Shown here one piece after another: positions 43,063 through 55,364 of a stretch of DNA of 64,000 bases; position 1 is the stretch's first letter, and every line of letters starts with the position of its first letter. The position numbers and the translations under genes were made by a program. This DNA comes from Hymenopus coronatus. Lineage: Eukaryota > Arthropoda > Insecta > Mantodea > Hymenopodidae. The notes under the pieces were generated by a model. That model saw only the letters and a program-made list of their open reading frames with translations. It had not been told where the DNA came from and searched no databases. The stretch covers positions 96,274,001-96,338,000 of the forward strand of contig CM060881.1 of NCBI GenBank assembly GCA_030762935.1, written 5' to 3'.

Positions 43063-43923
43063 TTTTTACTTTCTCTACACGTACTACATACATAGAGAAG
43101 GTACTGCATTCCACCCAAAAATTCGATACCAAGATTTCACAGGAAATACATGATTTGGGTCCCCTGAATAAAAAAAAGAGCATTTTTTGGAAAAAGATCC
43201 GTGTGTGTGACTGTCTGTGGACAGCATAGCTCAAAAACGAAAAGTCCGTTTAATACCAAACTTAGCATTTTAGTTCAGTGGTTTCCAAGGATGCGACACG
43301 AAGATTTTCAAGAAAATCTCCCACCCCAACTACCCTTTACATGGAGTTTTTTTCGAAAACTTTGTTTTTCTCAAAAATGGTTCTAAAGATTTTGATTAAA
43401 ATATCGTATATTAAAGATATTTACATGACAAATGAAATATATATATATATATATTGAATTTTCTGGGAATAGCCTCTGAAGAGTACTTTACTCTGGATGA
43501 GTTTTACAGAATTTTGCATAACTGCTAAACCTTAAGAGATGGACAAAATCTTAACACACAACAAATATAGAGCACATTAAAGTACACAATTTATGTTATA
43601 TACATTTTTTTCGTGGTGTTGATCGTTTTTAAGATATTCCTTCTTTTTAGTTTCAGCTTTGAAAAACATACTTTTCTCATACAGGAATTTGTCAACTTCT
43701 GTCCATGGAAACAAAGGAACTTCCGTCACATAGCAACCAGCTTTTGAGTATCACTTTGACCTATGGTACTCCCTTATTTCCCTTCTATTTGCACGGAAGC
43801 AGATAATAAGGGTATTTCTGCTACTTTTTCTCGACGAGCATGAAGTAAAAAGAATCATAAGCTTTTTTAAAAATAATTTGTTGCAGAGATGTAGAGAAAG
43901 TCATGTGAATGGAACACATCAGA
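43063..43923 (-). mobile_element. R1 element, full-length reference copy
   Basis: Minus strand, 861 bp and nearly intact. ACTTTCTCTAC at 43068-43078 and its reverse complement GTAGAGAAAGT at 43891-43901 form the end-to-subterminal inverted pair. The hairpin end centres on ACATACATAG. First end TTCTGATGTGTTCCATTCAC. A (TA)n run at 43438-43453 sits in the interior. No frame in it is open beyond 85 codons, and frames differ between copies, so no protein is encoded. Confidence 0.9.
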
Positions 43924-45026
43924 ATTTTTTTCATAGTATTAGAATTGTTAAATGATTAAAATATAATTATGAAGAGAGACATTGGGTTTACCCTGTAGGA
44001 GGGAATTCGCAAGCATTCGAGAACGGTTCACTTAATTCATTGTTGCACCACGTGGAGGCGCTGGTATCATGTCGCTGACTAAGAGAAACAAGTGTTCATT
44101 TTAGGATTATAGTAGCTGCCTGGCTGTGGTACTTGCGCCCGCTATGTTTTGTGTGCTAGTATGCTCATTTGTCAGAATTAATTAATGAGGTTTGTTGATG
44201 TGCCCTCCCACCTCCTGCTGCTTTCACTCCCCTCTACCGTGGTTGCTGCTGCTGGAGGGGAAAGGGACGAGGCGGAATGAATATTGAAATCGTGTCCGCA
44301 CGTTGTGACGACCCTTCTCAACCATTCTGTTCACCATTTTCTGATTTACTCGCGTTCATTTCCATAGAAATGCCACCGTTAATTGATTTTTCCCAACAAA
44401 AGCTGATGAAACCTCCAAAATAGGCCAATCTGAAATAACGATACGTATGCACCATACTTTATCATGCTGTAGAAACTGCTGATTTTTAAATGCCTGAATT
44501 TGATTGTACGTTTTTCAGGGCATATAAAACAAGAGAATGGCAGAGATAATAAAACATTATTCATTGTATTTCTCCATCTATATGCTTATCTATCAGACTG
44601 AACCAAACATTTTTGGCCTGCATGAATAATGTCTGTTTAAATACTGACTTGGATAGGATAATATACAATACGACCGGTGGGCCTCGGTAACGAACCTGAA
44701 GTAACACACCTATGCCGCACAAGCCAGGAAACAAGTGAGGGAATATACTGGGCGGCGGCATCAGCAATGACAGGTTCCATAGAGTTTACTAGCAGTGGCG
44801 GCTCATGAATCTTTAACTTCGGGGGCTCAGTGAGTCTAAATTAAAATGAAGAAGCTTTATGCTAAGAATGTTATGGATATCTGTAGTGTAAGTTACTAAG
44901 TTGTGTTAAATTTTAGTAATAGTTTGATAAGTTGCAGTAATAATTAGTTTATTGTAAGTGAAAATTGTTTTACGTAAATGTACAGTTCTTACGGAAATTT
45001 ATGTTATTTGCTTTTGTTCTATGCTA
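43924..45026. other. GC-balanced single-copy stretch, no gene supported
   Basis: Contains CACCACGTGGAGGCGCTGG (44045-44065, with a CACGTG E-box) and a CCTCCTGCTG / GCTGCTGGAGG inverted pair (44212-44258). Frames of 61 and 68 codons on the minus strand (44379-44767) are unrecognised. Confidence 0.4.
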
Positions 45027-45898
45027 TTTTTACTTTATCTATACGTAATGTACATAGTGCATAGAGAATGTATTGTAATGCACCCAAAAATTCAATACCG
45101 AGATTTCACCGGAAATACATGTTTTGAAACTCCCTGAATAAAAAAAAACTTTTTAGAAAAATGTCAGTGTGTGTGTCTGTCTGTCTGTGTGTGTGTCTGT
45201 GTGTATCTGCGGGCAGCATAGCTAGAAATGAAAAGACCGTTAAAAACCAAACTTGGTATTTAAGTTTGGTATCTTCCAAGGATGCTACACGAAGATTTTC
45301 AAGAAAATCCATCCACCCCAAACTACCCTTTTCATGGAAAAAAAATTCGAAAATTTTGTTTTTCTTAAAAATGGCTCTAATGATTTTGATTAAACTCTCG
45401 TATATTTAAGATACTTACTTGACAAATAAAATGTATATCTTAAATTTTCTGGGAATAGCCTCTGAAGACTACTTTATTTTGGATGAATTTGACGGATTTA
45501 TGCATAACTGCTAAACCGTAAGAGATGCACGAAAACTTACCCACACAGAAAGTGTAGAGCACATTAAAATACATAATTTATGTGATATACATTTTTTCGT
45601 GGAGATGGTTGCTTTTAAGATGTTCCTTGCTTTTAGTTTCAGCTTTAAAAAACATACTTTTCTCATACAGAAATTTGTGAACTTCTATCCATACAAAGGA
45701 ACTTAAGTCTCATAGAAACCAACCTTTGTCTGTCTGTACTATGGTACTCCCTTATTTCACTTTTACTTACAAGGAAGCAAGTAATAAGTCTATTTCTGAT
45801 ATTTTTTTCTCGATTATCATTAAGTAAATAGAAGAATAAACTTATCAGTAATTTGTTGCAGAGATGTAGAGAGAATCATGTGAATGGAAAACATCAGA
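45027..45898 (-). mobile_element. R1 element, full length
   Basis: Minus strand, 872 bp; hairpin around AATGTACATAGTGC, GT/CTGT tract at 45166-45208, first end TCTGATGTTTTCCATTCACATG. Confidence 0.9.
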
Positions 45899-46069
45899 TT
45901 TTTATTTATTTATTTGTTTTAGTTATTAATATGTAAGTTATATCTGTAAGATAATAATGGATGAAAAAAATTAAATATGGTGAAAATATTCTAAAGTTAA
46001 TATGTGTACTGGAGTAAGGAAACTAGATGCCAGGATGTTGTATCACACATTTTATGTTTATTTTTATTA
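45899..46069. other. No supported feature
   Basis: Short AT-rich spacer starting with a (TTTA)n run. Confidence 0.5.
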
Positions 46070-46400
46070 GGACAGGCAGATCGGGGCCCTGCTCCACTTA
46101 GAGACCAGCACTCCCGTCAGGAATGGTCTTCATCCCGGTGACCAGCCGAAATCGGGGGATGGAGATAATCACTTTGAGCATCCTTTCTTCCTGCCTCACC
46201 GACACTGAAGACACTGAAATAAATCTGCGGGATAATGAAAGACAATGGAAACGACAAGGCGCGATCGGAAATTCGGAGGATAAAAGAAACCTACCCAGAA
46301 TTCGCCTGGTAACCGAGGGAAACCCCCAGAAAACCAATGGATCAGGTAGGTCGGCCACGGGGGATCGAACCCGCGACCTCCGGAATGCGTGCCACATGCA
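46070..46400 (-). mobile_element. tRNA-derived SINE, family S-F
   Basis: Minus strand: GGTCGCGGGTTCGATCCCCC (perfect B box) near 46375-46355, TGGTTTTCTGGGGGTTTCCC, GTAGGTTTCTTTTATCCTCC, GATGCTCAAAGTG and an end ACCATTCCTGACGGGAGTGC. The A box is eroded (ATGATTGCATGTGGC). The body recalls S-A/S-B in its TTTTC-GGGTTT-CCC pattern. A 117-codon minus-strand frame passes through it and is not a gene. Confidence 0.7.
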
Positions 46401-46464
46401 ATCATTATAAAATACTGCATGATTTAGTCTTTTGACCAGTTTCGACTTCACAAACTTAAAAATA

Positions 46465-46690
46465 GTCTTTCAGACGTTTCCTCTGTCTTCCGACCTTTCT
46501 TCATTCTTTAGGTTATATTTGCATAAGGTGGCTGCAAGGTAGAATCCATCCTACATAGATGTTCATGCCATTGTTTTCTGTATTACTCTGTTTTAACTAA
46601 AGTATTTGTTATATTTAGTTCTTTTCTGAAGTTTCTCTTATGGTCCAGAAGTGATTTTCCAGCCAGAGGTGTTACTAGGTTCCTTTCTAT
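46465..46690 (-). pseudogene. Non-LTR retrotransposon C-terminal tail fragment
   Basis: Minus-strand translation gives LDHKRNFRKELNITNTLVKT, then YRKQWHEHLCRMDSTLQPPY and ANIT-RMKKGRKTEETSERL. The W-x-x-H-x-x-RM block and the following basic K-x-GR tail are characteristic of the extreme C-terminus of RTE/BovB-like and related LINE polymerases. Two in-frame stops are present. No reverse transcriptase domain precedes it; it lies between a SINE and an R1 copy. Confidence 0.5.
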
Positions 46691-46711
46691 TGTTTCAACA
46701 TACCTTTATTT

Positions 46712-47475
46712 GTTACTTTCTCTACTCGGGCACATAGTTACATAGGTAGAGAAGGACTTGTATTCTACTCAAATATTCGATATTAAATTTTACCGAAAAT
46801 GATGTTTTAGGATCGACAATAGGTATATAAAATAGAAAAAGCATTTTTGAAAAAAAGATCAGTGTTAGTGTGCATGGCTTGTAAACCGATAACTTAAACC
46901 TAAATTTCGGTTAAATACGGAACTTGGTATTTTAGTTTAGTATCTTAGAAGAATGTGACTCGAGATTTCCAGGAAAATTTCCCACATGGAAATTTCCGTT
47001 TACATGGAAATTTTTACTTTCTCAAAAATGGCTCTAGTGATTTTGGCTAAAATTCAGATATTAGTGACATCTACATGGAGAATAAAATAACCTCTTAAGA
47101 CCTCTTTACTCTGGATGACTTGCATAACTGGTAAACCGTAAAAATAACAAAAACTTAGTACGTAAAAAGTAGATATCGTTAAAACACACTTTTTATATAT
47201 ATCATACACCTTTTTTGCTGGAGGTAACCATTTCCAAGATATTCTCATTATTTGTTTGAATTTTAAAATATTTTAAGTTTTCCTAAACAGGAAGTTGACA
47301 TTGATATTTTGTTTTACTCCTGATCCCCAAAGAGAACCGAATTCTAATGACATAACAACTAGCTTTTAAAAGATTTGACTATCTTTTAGCCTAGAAAATG
47401 CCTTATTTCCTTTCCACTTACCTGGAACTAAGTATTAAGACCTTCTCTGATAATCGATTAACATGAAGTAAGAAC
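46712..47475 (-). mobile_element. R1 element, first end missing
   Basis: Minus strand from the hairpin end (CTACTCGGGCACATAGTTAC) to the ATCGATTAACATGAAGTA segment. Confidence 0.75.
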
Positions 47476-48989
47476 TACTTATCAATTGTTAGGGACCCTC
47501 TACGACGGCCACTTCCTGTCCTGAAGTCTGCCGCTCTCTGAAATTGTACTCATCTCATCCAGGGAGTTTCAATAAACCCACGGCTGCAGTTGGAATATCC
47601 CTCCGTAAGTACACACATAACATAATGCAAAGGAAAAATCATAAACAGACATATTTAGTATTGTCTCTATTTATTTTCATTCTACTTATTTAACTTTATT
47701 ACCATGTGCTTAACATATAATTTAAATATGGATTCATTAAGTAATTGTGCTATGCTGATTGGTTCCGTTTATTGTCTTTGACAAAGACAGCGAAAGGATT
47801 TCATTTTTTCTGTATAACACACACCCAAGAAAGTTTGCATGTATAGTAAACCTAGAGATTATTTCTAGTAATTCTAGGAACTATTTCTGACCCTATGACC
47901 AATTAATAATGTCTGCTTCCCTTTTCGAGTACTTCAGGGTCTTCATTTGGACAATCATCTAGAGAGTGTGATAAGTACCAGCCGAGAGGGATGTTCTGTA
48001 GACACTTTCTCTGAGCTTCAGGATTCCCGTATAAAGCAGCTGGAGAGCTGTCTGACGACAGACTAAAACCAGTGGATACTAAAGTCTATCTATGGAAATT
48101 AAATGCTAATTTTTGTTTAGGACACTAACCTTTATGTTTGTAGAAGAAGTCCATGCTTCGATACTTTGCTTGAGAAAATACTTGGCTTGCGCCGGTTTAG
48201 ACTTAGTTCATGTAAGATTTTAAAGATCGAACATATCTGTGATCTACAACCAAAACCTATCTTAACCCAACATCAAGCAAATAAAAAGTATAATTCTGGT
48301 CAAATATGCATTCAATTGTGATTTAATAAGGGAGGTGGTATTTTAGCAATTTTGGGAAGAAACAAATACATTAAATTAATTGTGGCTGGACAAGCAGGTG
48401 TGTTAGCATTTGGCTTTGGAAACGTATAGCTTATTATTGCACGTGTTTGGTCGGCTTCCTTTAAGTAGCGGCATTCATTTTCGTAGAGGCCGTAAATTAA
48501 TACATTAGAACCGCGGCATTACCTCAAAACCTTGGAATGCAATGGGAATTGTGAGAGCTTTATTGACGCCATCGACAGCTATAAAAAGTGCTACTAGCCA
48601 GCCGAGTCAGTTTTTCTATTGGAGCATGCGGCAGCAGCATTACAGAGGGTATTTAACGCACGCCGAACGACAAGAAATAAGAATGTTTGTTGCATCGCGA
48701 CACCAATGTTCTCAGCTTCATTGTATGGTCCTGCTCCCATATTAAAAATTATCTTATACTACTAAAATATATGCAGAAGTTCGAAAACTTACCACAGTGC
48801 AGTTCAATTTTCTAAATGGAATTTCAATAAGCATTGGTTAAGCTTTTAGAAAATAGTCTGTAGATAAAATTTATTATTGCAACTTTTCGGAAATATTTAT
48901 AAAATTACACACTAAGCTATGGAAGTAGATAACATTTTATTTTAAAATTTAAGTGAACCTTTTTTTGCATATTTAATTATTACTAATGA
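47476..48989. other. AT-rich stretch, no gene supported
   Basis: A 67-codon plus-strand frame (48542-48745) lies in a slightly GC-richer patch and has no recognisable content. No repeats recognised. Confidence 0.4.
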
Positions 48990-49190
48990 GAGAACGCATA
49001 TGTCTCAAATGGAAGTAGGGAAACCACGTTATGGATGTGTAATGACAGACAGAACAACCATTTGGGACCCCAGAATAGGAAAAAGATGCGTGGACACACA
49101 AGACTAGATGGGACTTCTTTAAGCAGAAAGTATGGCATTTATGGTTGAAGTGTGCAATGTTCAGAGAAGAGTGGAAATAATTCTAAAAAA
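48990..49190 (+). pseudogene. Non-LTR retrotransposon C-terminal tail fragment
   Basis: Across frames the plus strand reads an M-RMTDR-like block (about 49025-49055), then WDPRIGKR and a T-R-LDG block, then AESMAF and VEVCNVQRRVE-like remains. The order W-x-PR-x-GKR, GRP-x-x-RW, then a terminal R-x-x-W is the hallmark tail of many arthropod LINE endonuclease/reverse transcriptases. The frame is broken, and nothing of the polymerase precedes it. Confidence 0.5.
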
Positions 49191-49247
49191 TTTGAAGTAA
49201 AATATGAATGATATAGATAGGACAGAGACAGAATAATAGGGAAGAAC

Positions 49248-49686
49248 TTTCAATTCTGGATGAATTTTTCCGTATTTTGCATAACTGCTAAACCGAAACA
49301 GTGGACGGAAACTTACCACACAAAAACCTTAGAGCACGATGAAACGCACAATTTATGACATTGCATTTTTTTCGTTGAGTTGATCGTTTTCGAGTTATTT
49401 CTTGTTTTTAGTTTCAGCTTTGAAAAACTTATACTTTTCTCATACAGTAATTTGTCAACTCATACTCACACAAACAAAGGAACTTCAGTCACCTAGCAAC
49501 CAGTTTTTGAGTATCACTTTAACCTATGGTACTCCCTTATTTCGCTTCTACTTGCAAGGAAGTAAGTAATAAGACTATTTCTGCTAATTTTTTCTCGACT
49601 AGCATGAAGTAAAAAGAAGAATACACTTTTAAACAACAATTTGTTGCAGAGATGTAGAGAAAGTCATGTGAATGGAACACATCAGA
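49248..49686 (-). mobile_element. R1 element, first half
   Basis: Minus strand from TTCTGGATGAATTT to first end TCTGATGTGTTCCATTCACATG at 49686. The join to the next piece is a precise inverted junction at a T-run. Confidence 0.8.
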
Positions 49687-49693
49687 TTTTTAT

Positions 49694-49808
49694 GGATCAT
49701 GGGGACCCAACATGTATTTCCGGTGAAATCTCGTTATCGAATTTTTGAGTGCAAAACAATACCTTCTCTATACAGTTTGTACATAGTACGTGCAGAGAAA
49801 GCAAAAAT
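49694..49808 (+). mobile_element. R1 hairpin-end fragment, opposite orientation
   Basis: Plus strand: GGGGACCCAACATGTATTTC, TGAAATCTCG, hairpin around TTGTACATAGTAC, then GCAGAGAAAGCAAAA. Forms an inverted pair with the preceding copy. Confidence 0.8.
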
Positions 49809-50684
49809 AGTATTAATGTAAATGTACAATTGTGCATTATGTGAGACAAAAGTGAACTATGCTCTTTAGAATTAGCTCCCCTAATGAGTCTTTTTGAACC
49901 ATCCTGCCACCATTAAGAGACGAAATAGGCTAATAAATAAATAAGTAAATGTTTGCATAAAGAGCTAACCTTATAGTTTTAATACCTATTTTGATATAAT
50001 TTCATACTTAAAATGAAGTGTCTTAATTATGTGCGTCAGCACAATAATTATAACACCAATAAACATCGTATACTTTAGAACATCATTTTTAGGTATGATT
50101 CTTAAGTTGTATACTACGAATGGAGAAAAAATAGCTAAGTTCTACTCAGGATAAAATCATCGAGAAACTCCAACGAAGGAATAACGAGTGTTAATGCGAA
50201 ATCCCTTGATATTTATTAAGTATGTGGCATTAAAAGGAAATTTCTCACGTCTTTCCTAACACATTAGATGACTCATAGTCACTAGGGAGCGCATTTGGAT
50301 TAGGTACAGGCTGATGTTCAATGCCTATTTACCTGTAGACTCAAGCAGCACAAACTCTCCAAACCGGTTTTTCAACAGACAGTGGGGCGGCAGCCTCACT
50401 AATTGTGAGCGGACAGTGAGTATATACTAACCCGTCCCGGTCTTTGTCGTCATCAATTCCTGTGGTGTTGTTAACTTGCAATTCTTCAAACGACACCCGT
50501 TCTGCGCTCTCTAGTAATCAAGATGGTTATTGCATTGTATTTTAAAAGCACTGCATTTTAACGCATGTTATATATTAAATTACATTTAACCACTTATGGA
50601 TTATATGCCATAAAATAGGTATAGGGAGAGCCAACTAAATTAATTGAACGATAAGTTAATTTTTTACACATTCATAACTTGAAG
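49809..50684. other. No supported feature
   Basis: AT-rich, with a more GC-balanced patch at 50280-50520. No gene or repeat recognised. Confidence 0.4.
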
Positions 50685-50775
50685 AGGTAGAATTACATTG
50701 AAAAATTCAGTACCACAGCCGGGCTTTGAATCAGTGATCTTCCACTTCCATAAGCTATGCTGCCAACCCTAACCT
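50685..50775 (-). mobile_element. SINE S-E head, degenerate
   Basis: Minus strand: GGCAGCATAGCTTATGGAAG, GATCACTGATTCAAAGCCCGG and TACTGAATTTTTCAATG, parallel to the tRNA-like unit plus TTGAATTTTTCAG at 19793-19880. Confidence 0.5.
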
Positions 50776-51229
50776 TTTTTCGATAAATGAAACGAAATTA
50801 CGTTTTAGCTACTGATCTACAGAAATATTTTACCTTATGTTAACTTTTTAATATTAATTTCTATTGAAGAACTAATATTAGATTAAACTTGTAATATTGT
50901 TTATCATAGTTCAACAAAACACTTTCGTCGCCATCACATACATCAATTGAAGTGAATAAGAAAGTGAACTATTTTAACATGATAGTTAACTCATAAAAAT
51001 ATATTTTTATGAATGTTGCTAATCTAAAACTATTGTAAAGCTAAAAGTATCTTAAGTTTATCAACTTATTATTTCTGAAGTTTTGCTCACCATTATGTCT
51101 CCTTGTTTCATTGGTAGAGCATTTTTATCTGCTATGCTGATATCAGGCTTTTAACTTGTGAAACAAATCTATATTAACGATAGGTTGTCTTTAAATTAAC
51201 CATTTTATATTACCAAACACACATTCATT

Positions 51230-51356
51230 CTACATTCTGTGGGGGGTATGGAATTACTCCGGTTAAAGACAAAATTTTACTGCCAGCCAGGAATCGAACC
51301 TGTGATCTCCAGGTTATAAATAAGCTTTCTAAGCACTAGACCCTGAGCCACGCGCT
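51230..51356 (-). mobile_element. tRNA-like SINE head, family S-H
   Basis: Minus strand: GCGTGGCTCAGGGTCTAGTGC (A box) and ACAGGTTCGATTCCTGGC (B box) about 50 bp apart, with pairing in the T stem, then AAAATTTTGTCTTTAACCGG. The anticodon arm is distorted; no functional tRNA is claimed. Confidence 0.55.
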
Positions 51357-51845
51357 TAAGGTTTATTTTTGGTCTTTAAGGTTCTATAAAATACGGGATT
51401 CAGAGCCTTAAGCCGTAAAGCGATCTCAGGTTTGAGAACCCTAAACCGTAAAGGGATACTTTTTATAAGTAGAGCCACAACCGCAGAACGACCACAGGGC
51501 GTATCGTAAGATCTATGAAGTTAAACTCAAAAGATCCAACCGCAAATCTAACGGGCTGGCAATCTTCTTTGTGCATGCCAAAAAAGTGTGTTTTTCTTCC
51601 ATACCCCACACATTTTCGTACATTTTAGTATTTAAGAAAGTTTCTTGACAGCTGGGTGTGGTATTTCAAGAAGTGAGGATAAAAGTGTATCTTTTAGATG
51701 CTCACCAGTGGGTTCTAAGATTTCTTCCAGTTTTTAAACGTCTAATATAAGCTGCTACACAAGATAGTTACCTTAAATATCTCCGATTAGTGATAGCTAA
51801 AATCGAATGATGCTTGAATTATTCGATATCAGTTCCTAGCAACAG
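51357..51845. other. No supported feature
   Basis: Local worn direct repeat of CCTTAAACC/CCGTAAAG-type blocks near 51400-51450. No gene recognised. Confidence 0.4.
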
Positions 51846-52721
51846 TTTTTACTTTCTCTACACGTACTATGTACATAGTGTATAGAGAAGTATTGCACTC
51901 CACCAAAAAAATTGGATACCCAGATTTGACCGGAAATATATGTTTTAGGGTCTCCTGTATCCAAAAAAAAAACTATTTTCAGAAAAAGGTCCGTGTGTGC
52001 GTGTGTGTGTGTCCGTGTGTCAGTGTGTCCGTGTGTCTCTGAACATGATAACTCAAAAACGAAAAGGCGGAAATATACCAAACTTGATATTTAAGTTTAG
52101 TATCTTCCAGGGATGCGACACGAAGATTTTGAGAAAAATCCCCCCACCCCAAAACTACTCTTTAAGTGGATTTTTTTCGAAAGTTTTCATTTTATAAAAA
52201 ATGGCTCTAACGATTTTGATTAAAATATCGTACATTAAAGATATTTACCTGACAAATAAAATGTATATCCTGAATTTTCTAGGAATAGCCTCTGAGGACT
52301 ACCTTATTCTGGATGAATTTTACAGAATTTTGCATAACTACTAAACCCTAAGAGGTGGACAAAAACTTCCACACAAAAAATGTAGAGCACCTTAAAACAC
52401 ACAATTTTTCGTGGAGTTGGTCCGTTTTGATATATTCCTTGTTTTTGGTTCCAGCTTTGAAAAACTTAACTTTCTCATACAGGAATTTGTCAACTCCTGT
52501 CCATACAAATAATGGAACTTTATTCACATAGCAACTAGCTTTTGACTATCACTTTAACCTATGGTACTCCCTTATTTCTCTTCTACTTAAAAGGAAGCAA
52601 GTAATAAGACTATTTCTGCTAATTTTTTGTCGATTAGCATGAAATAAATACAACCATAAACTTTGTAATATTAATTTGTAGCAAAGCTGTAGAGAAAGTC
52701 ATGTGAATGGAACAAATCAGA
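51846..52721 (-). mobile_element. R1 element, full length
   Basis: Minus strand, 876 bp. The hairpin end is the clearest in the window: ACTTTCTCTACACGTACTAT then GTACATAGTGTATAGAGAAG, giving 18 paired bases with a 3-nt bulge. First end TCTGATTTGTTCCATTCACATG. Confidence 0.9.
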
Positions 52722-52798
52722 TTTTTGTAATTTATGTTATCTTAACAGTACGTCTCACTCACTAATGAATTACCTGGAACAAAATTTTAACGTAGGCA

Positions 52799-53971
52799 TT
52801 TTTACTTTCTCTAGCACATCCGTACATACAATGTACATAGAAGCTATTTCACCCAAAAATTCAATGTCGAGATTTCACAAGAAATATGTTTTGAGGTCCC
52901 CTTAGAAAAAAAAATTATTGTTAGAAAAAAGGTCCCGGGGTGTGTATCAGTGAGTACATGTGTGTATGTGGACAGCATAGCTCAAAAACGAAAAGACGTT
53001 AAATACCAAACTTGGTATTTACGTTTAGTATCCTTCAATGACGCAGCTGCTTGCCAAGCGGAAGACCTGGGTTCGATTCCCAGTACCGGAGGTGGGATAT
53101 TTCCCCCACTGGGAGACCTGGACCGGGGTGCACTCAGCCTCGTGAAGTCCTTGGGGTGTCAATTGAGGAGCTACTTGATGGAGAAGTAGCGGCTCCAGGT
53201 CATGAGGACCGCATTAACCAGCCGGAAGGGATTCGAGGCGCTGACCACGTCTCACCCTGCAATACTGCACTCCATTCATTACGTCTGTCATGAACCGAGA
53301 TGGGGGAGGCAGCGGCTGGGTGGTAGGCCAAGATTCCCTGTGAGATGCCGTGCCATGGAATTATTATCCTTTTATGATGCAACAAGTTTTTAAAAAAATG
53401 TCCCCAACAGAAACTACCCTTTACATGGAAATGTTTTTGAAAATTTTGATTTTCTCAAAAATGGCTCTAACGATTTTGATTAAAATGCCGTATATTAAAT
53501 ATATTTACATCGGAAATAAATATCTTAAATTTTCTGGGAATAGACTCATTCTGGATGAATTTTTCCAAATTTTGCATAACTGGTATATCGTAAAAGGTAG
53601 GCAAATCCTTACTACACAAAAAATGAAGATATATCACTATTTATGCTCTCTACTTTTTAATTGTGGAGATAATTGTTTCGAGATATTCCTTGCTATTGTT
53701 CCAAATTCTTTTCTCAGACAGGAAGTGTCCGTTTTTCTTTTGTTCTACTCCTGACCAGGTAAAGAAGCGAATTGCAATAACGGTTTTTAAAAGTTTGACT
53801 ATCGCTTTAGCATAGTGTATTCCTTTAATTCCCTTCTACTTATAGGTAACTAAATAATAATAACATTCTGCTAATGCTTATCATGATTAGCATGGCGTAG
53901 AAAGAAGAAGAACCTTTTGTAAGAAGTTTGTAGAACAGCTAGAGAAATTCATGTGAGTATAATACATCAGA
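52799..53971 (-). mobile_element. R1 element with nested S-C SINE
   Basis: Minus strand; hairpin end ACTTTCTCTAGCACATCC at 52802, first end TCTGATGTATTATACTCACATG at 53971. Starts 78 bp after the previous copy, same orientation. Confidence 0.85.
53046..53373 (+). mobile_element. tRNA-derived SINE, family S-C, nested in R1
   Basis: Head CTGCTTGCCAAGCGGAAGAC (A-box region) and CCTGGGTTCGATTCCCAG (strong B box with paired T stem), body CACTCAGCCTCGTGAAGTCC, CAATTGAGGAGCTACTTGATG, GTAGCGGCTCCAGGTC, then GAGATGGGGGAGGCAGCGG. R1 sequence flanks it; CAATGACGCA before and ATGATGCAA after look like a worn target duplication. The same family is at 13108-13335. Confidence 0.8.
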
Positions 53972-54275
53972 TTCTTTATTATGGGTTGACTTTAATATAT
54001 GAAATCATTTATGGCAATTATTAAGCTCCATGTCACCATTATTTATATATAAAGTAATTACTAATTTAATATGACATAATTACGGAATCCCAAGGTGCAA
54101 GATTTTATTAGAAATGCTAATTTCTTCTCTACTGTCAGAGAATATGCTCACTTGGTATGAGAGATAAATGCTAAATTTCCAACAATTTAAAACAAATTAT
54201 ATTGGATAAAACGCATGATTTGCCTGTTTCAAATTATGCTGCATATTGTTCATCTTACATGTATGTATATTGTGC
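53972..54275. other. No supported feature
   Basis: AT-rich spacer between two R1 copies of the same orientation. Confidence 0.45.
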
Positions 54276-55050
54276 TTTTACTTTCTCTACAACGTATTAT
54301 GTACATAGTGTGGAGAGAAGGCAATGTATTCCGCCCAAACATTCAACATCAAAATCTTATAAATATTCGTATGTGGGATAGGGGGAGGCCCTTCCGTGTG
54401 TGTCTGTGATCAGTATAACTCAAAAACGAAAAGTCCGTTGTAATTAAATTCATCATCTTTAAGAGGAGATTTTCGAAGTAAATTCCTCATTCCAAACTAC
54501 CCTTAATATGGAAATTTTCCGGAAATTTTGATATTTCAAAAATAGTTGCAACGAATTTAATTAACAATATGTTTAATATATTTTCATCTCAAATAAAATG
54601 TATATCTTGAATTTTCATGGAATAGACTTTGAACTCCTCTTCAACCTGAATGAATTTCGACAAACTGTAAGAAATAGACATGCACTTACCACACAAAAAT
54701 ATGCATCTAATCAAAACACACAATTTGTGGCAAGTGCAATTTTTGGGGGCGATAATCGTTGGAACTGGTTTAAATTCTGCACTACTTCAACTTTTCTCAA
54801 ATTGAAAGTCTTTACTCATTTTTCTTTGTCTGGTCAGGTTTCAAAATTATCTCATAGGAACCGGATTTTAAAAGTTTTGACAATCGCTTTAACAAACTGG
54901 ATTTTCTTATTTGTTTTGTACAGGAAATAATATGTAATCAAATAGTTTATGCTAATTTTTATCTTGATAGGCGTGAATTAGATAGCGACTTTGTAAGAAT
55001 AGGTGGTTGCAGTATAGGAAGAAAAGTTGATGTGAATGTATAATATCAGA
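54276..55050 (-). mobile_element. R1 element, both ends present, internally shortened
   Basis: Minus strand; hairpin ACTTTCTCTACAACGTATTA, first end TCTGATATTATACATTCACATC at 55050. Frames such as 54598-54930 (110 codons, plus) run through R1 sequence and are not genes. Confidence 0.8.
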
Positions 55051-55364
55051 ATTTTTATCTTCAAAGAAGATATGTCATATAGGAGTACTGAAACATGAAA
55101 CACTTGAAACACATATTTCTGCATACGCTTTGCAATCACATTCGTGAATTCCTTCCTGCCTTTAGGTCGTAGTCGTTTCCTTAAAGAAGTTAGTTGTTAA
55201 GGAGTTCTCGTAATTGTGTTAAAAGTGTGGTGTTTATACTTACAAGTACTATTAAATTTACTTTAAATGTTGTGTTGATGCATGTAAGTTATCCACTAAT
55301 TGGGTTAGATTATATAACATTGCCTTAAGTTTTGCATACTTTTCGTTTCGTAATCAACTTATCC
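55051..55364. other. No supported feature
   Basis: AT-rich spacer; nothing recognised. Confidence 0.45.

Noticed and set aside
43201..43386. Recurring short frames (for example LPFTW, LIKMPYIKDIY-like strings) in many R1 copies
   Set aside because: The frames start and stop at different places in each copy and are broken in most; the sequence constraint is that of a DNA repeat, not of a protein.
44040..44070. CACCACGTGGAGGCGCTGG resembling an insulator-factor (CTCF) site
   Set aside because: Several core positions disagree with known consensus; only the CACGTG E-box is certain, which is too common to interpret.
44785..44830. CAGTGGCGGCTCATG resembling a hAT-type inverted end
   Set aside because: No matching opposite end, no 8-bp duplication and no transposase were found within 2 kb.
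46098..46451. 117-codon minus-strand frame
   Set aside because: It crosses the S-F SINE, including its B box, and continues into unrelated sequence; no protein family is suggested.
51110..51165. TTCATTGGTAGAGCA, a tRNA A-box-like string
   Set aside because: No B box at the right distance and no stems; not called.
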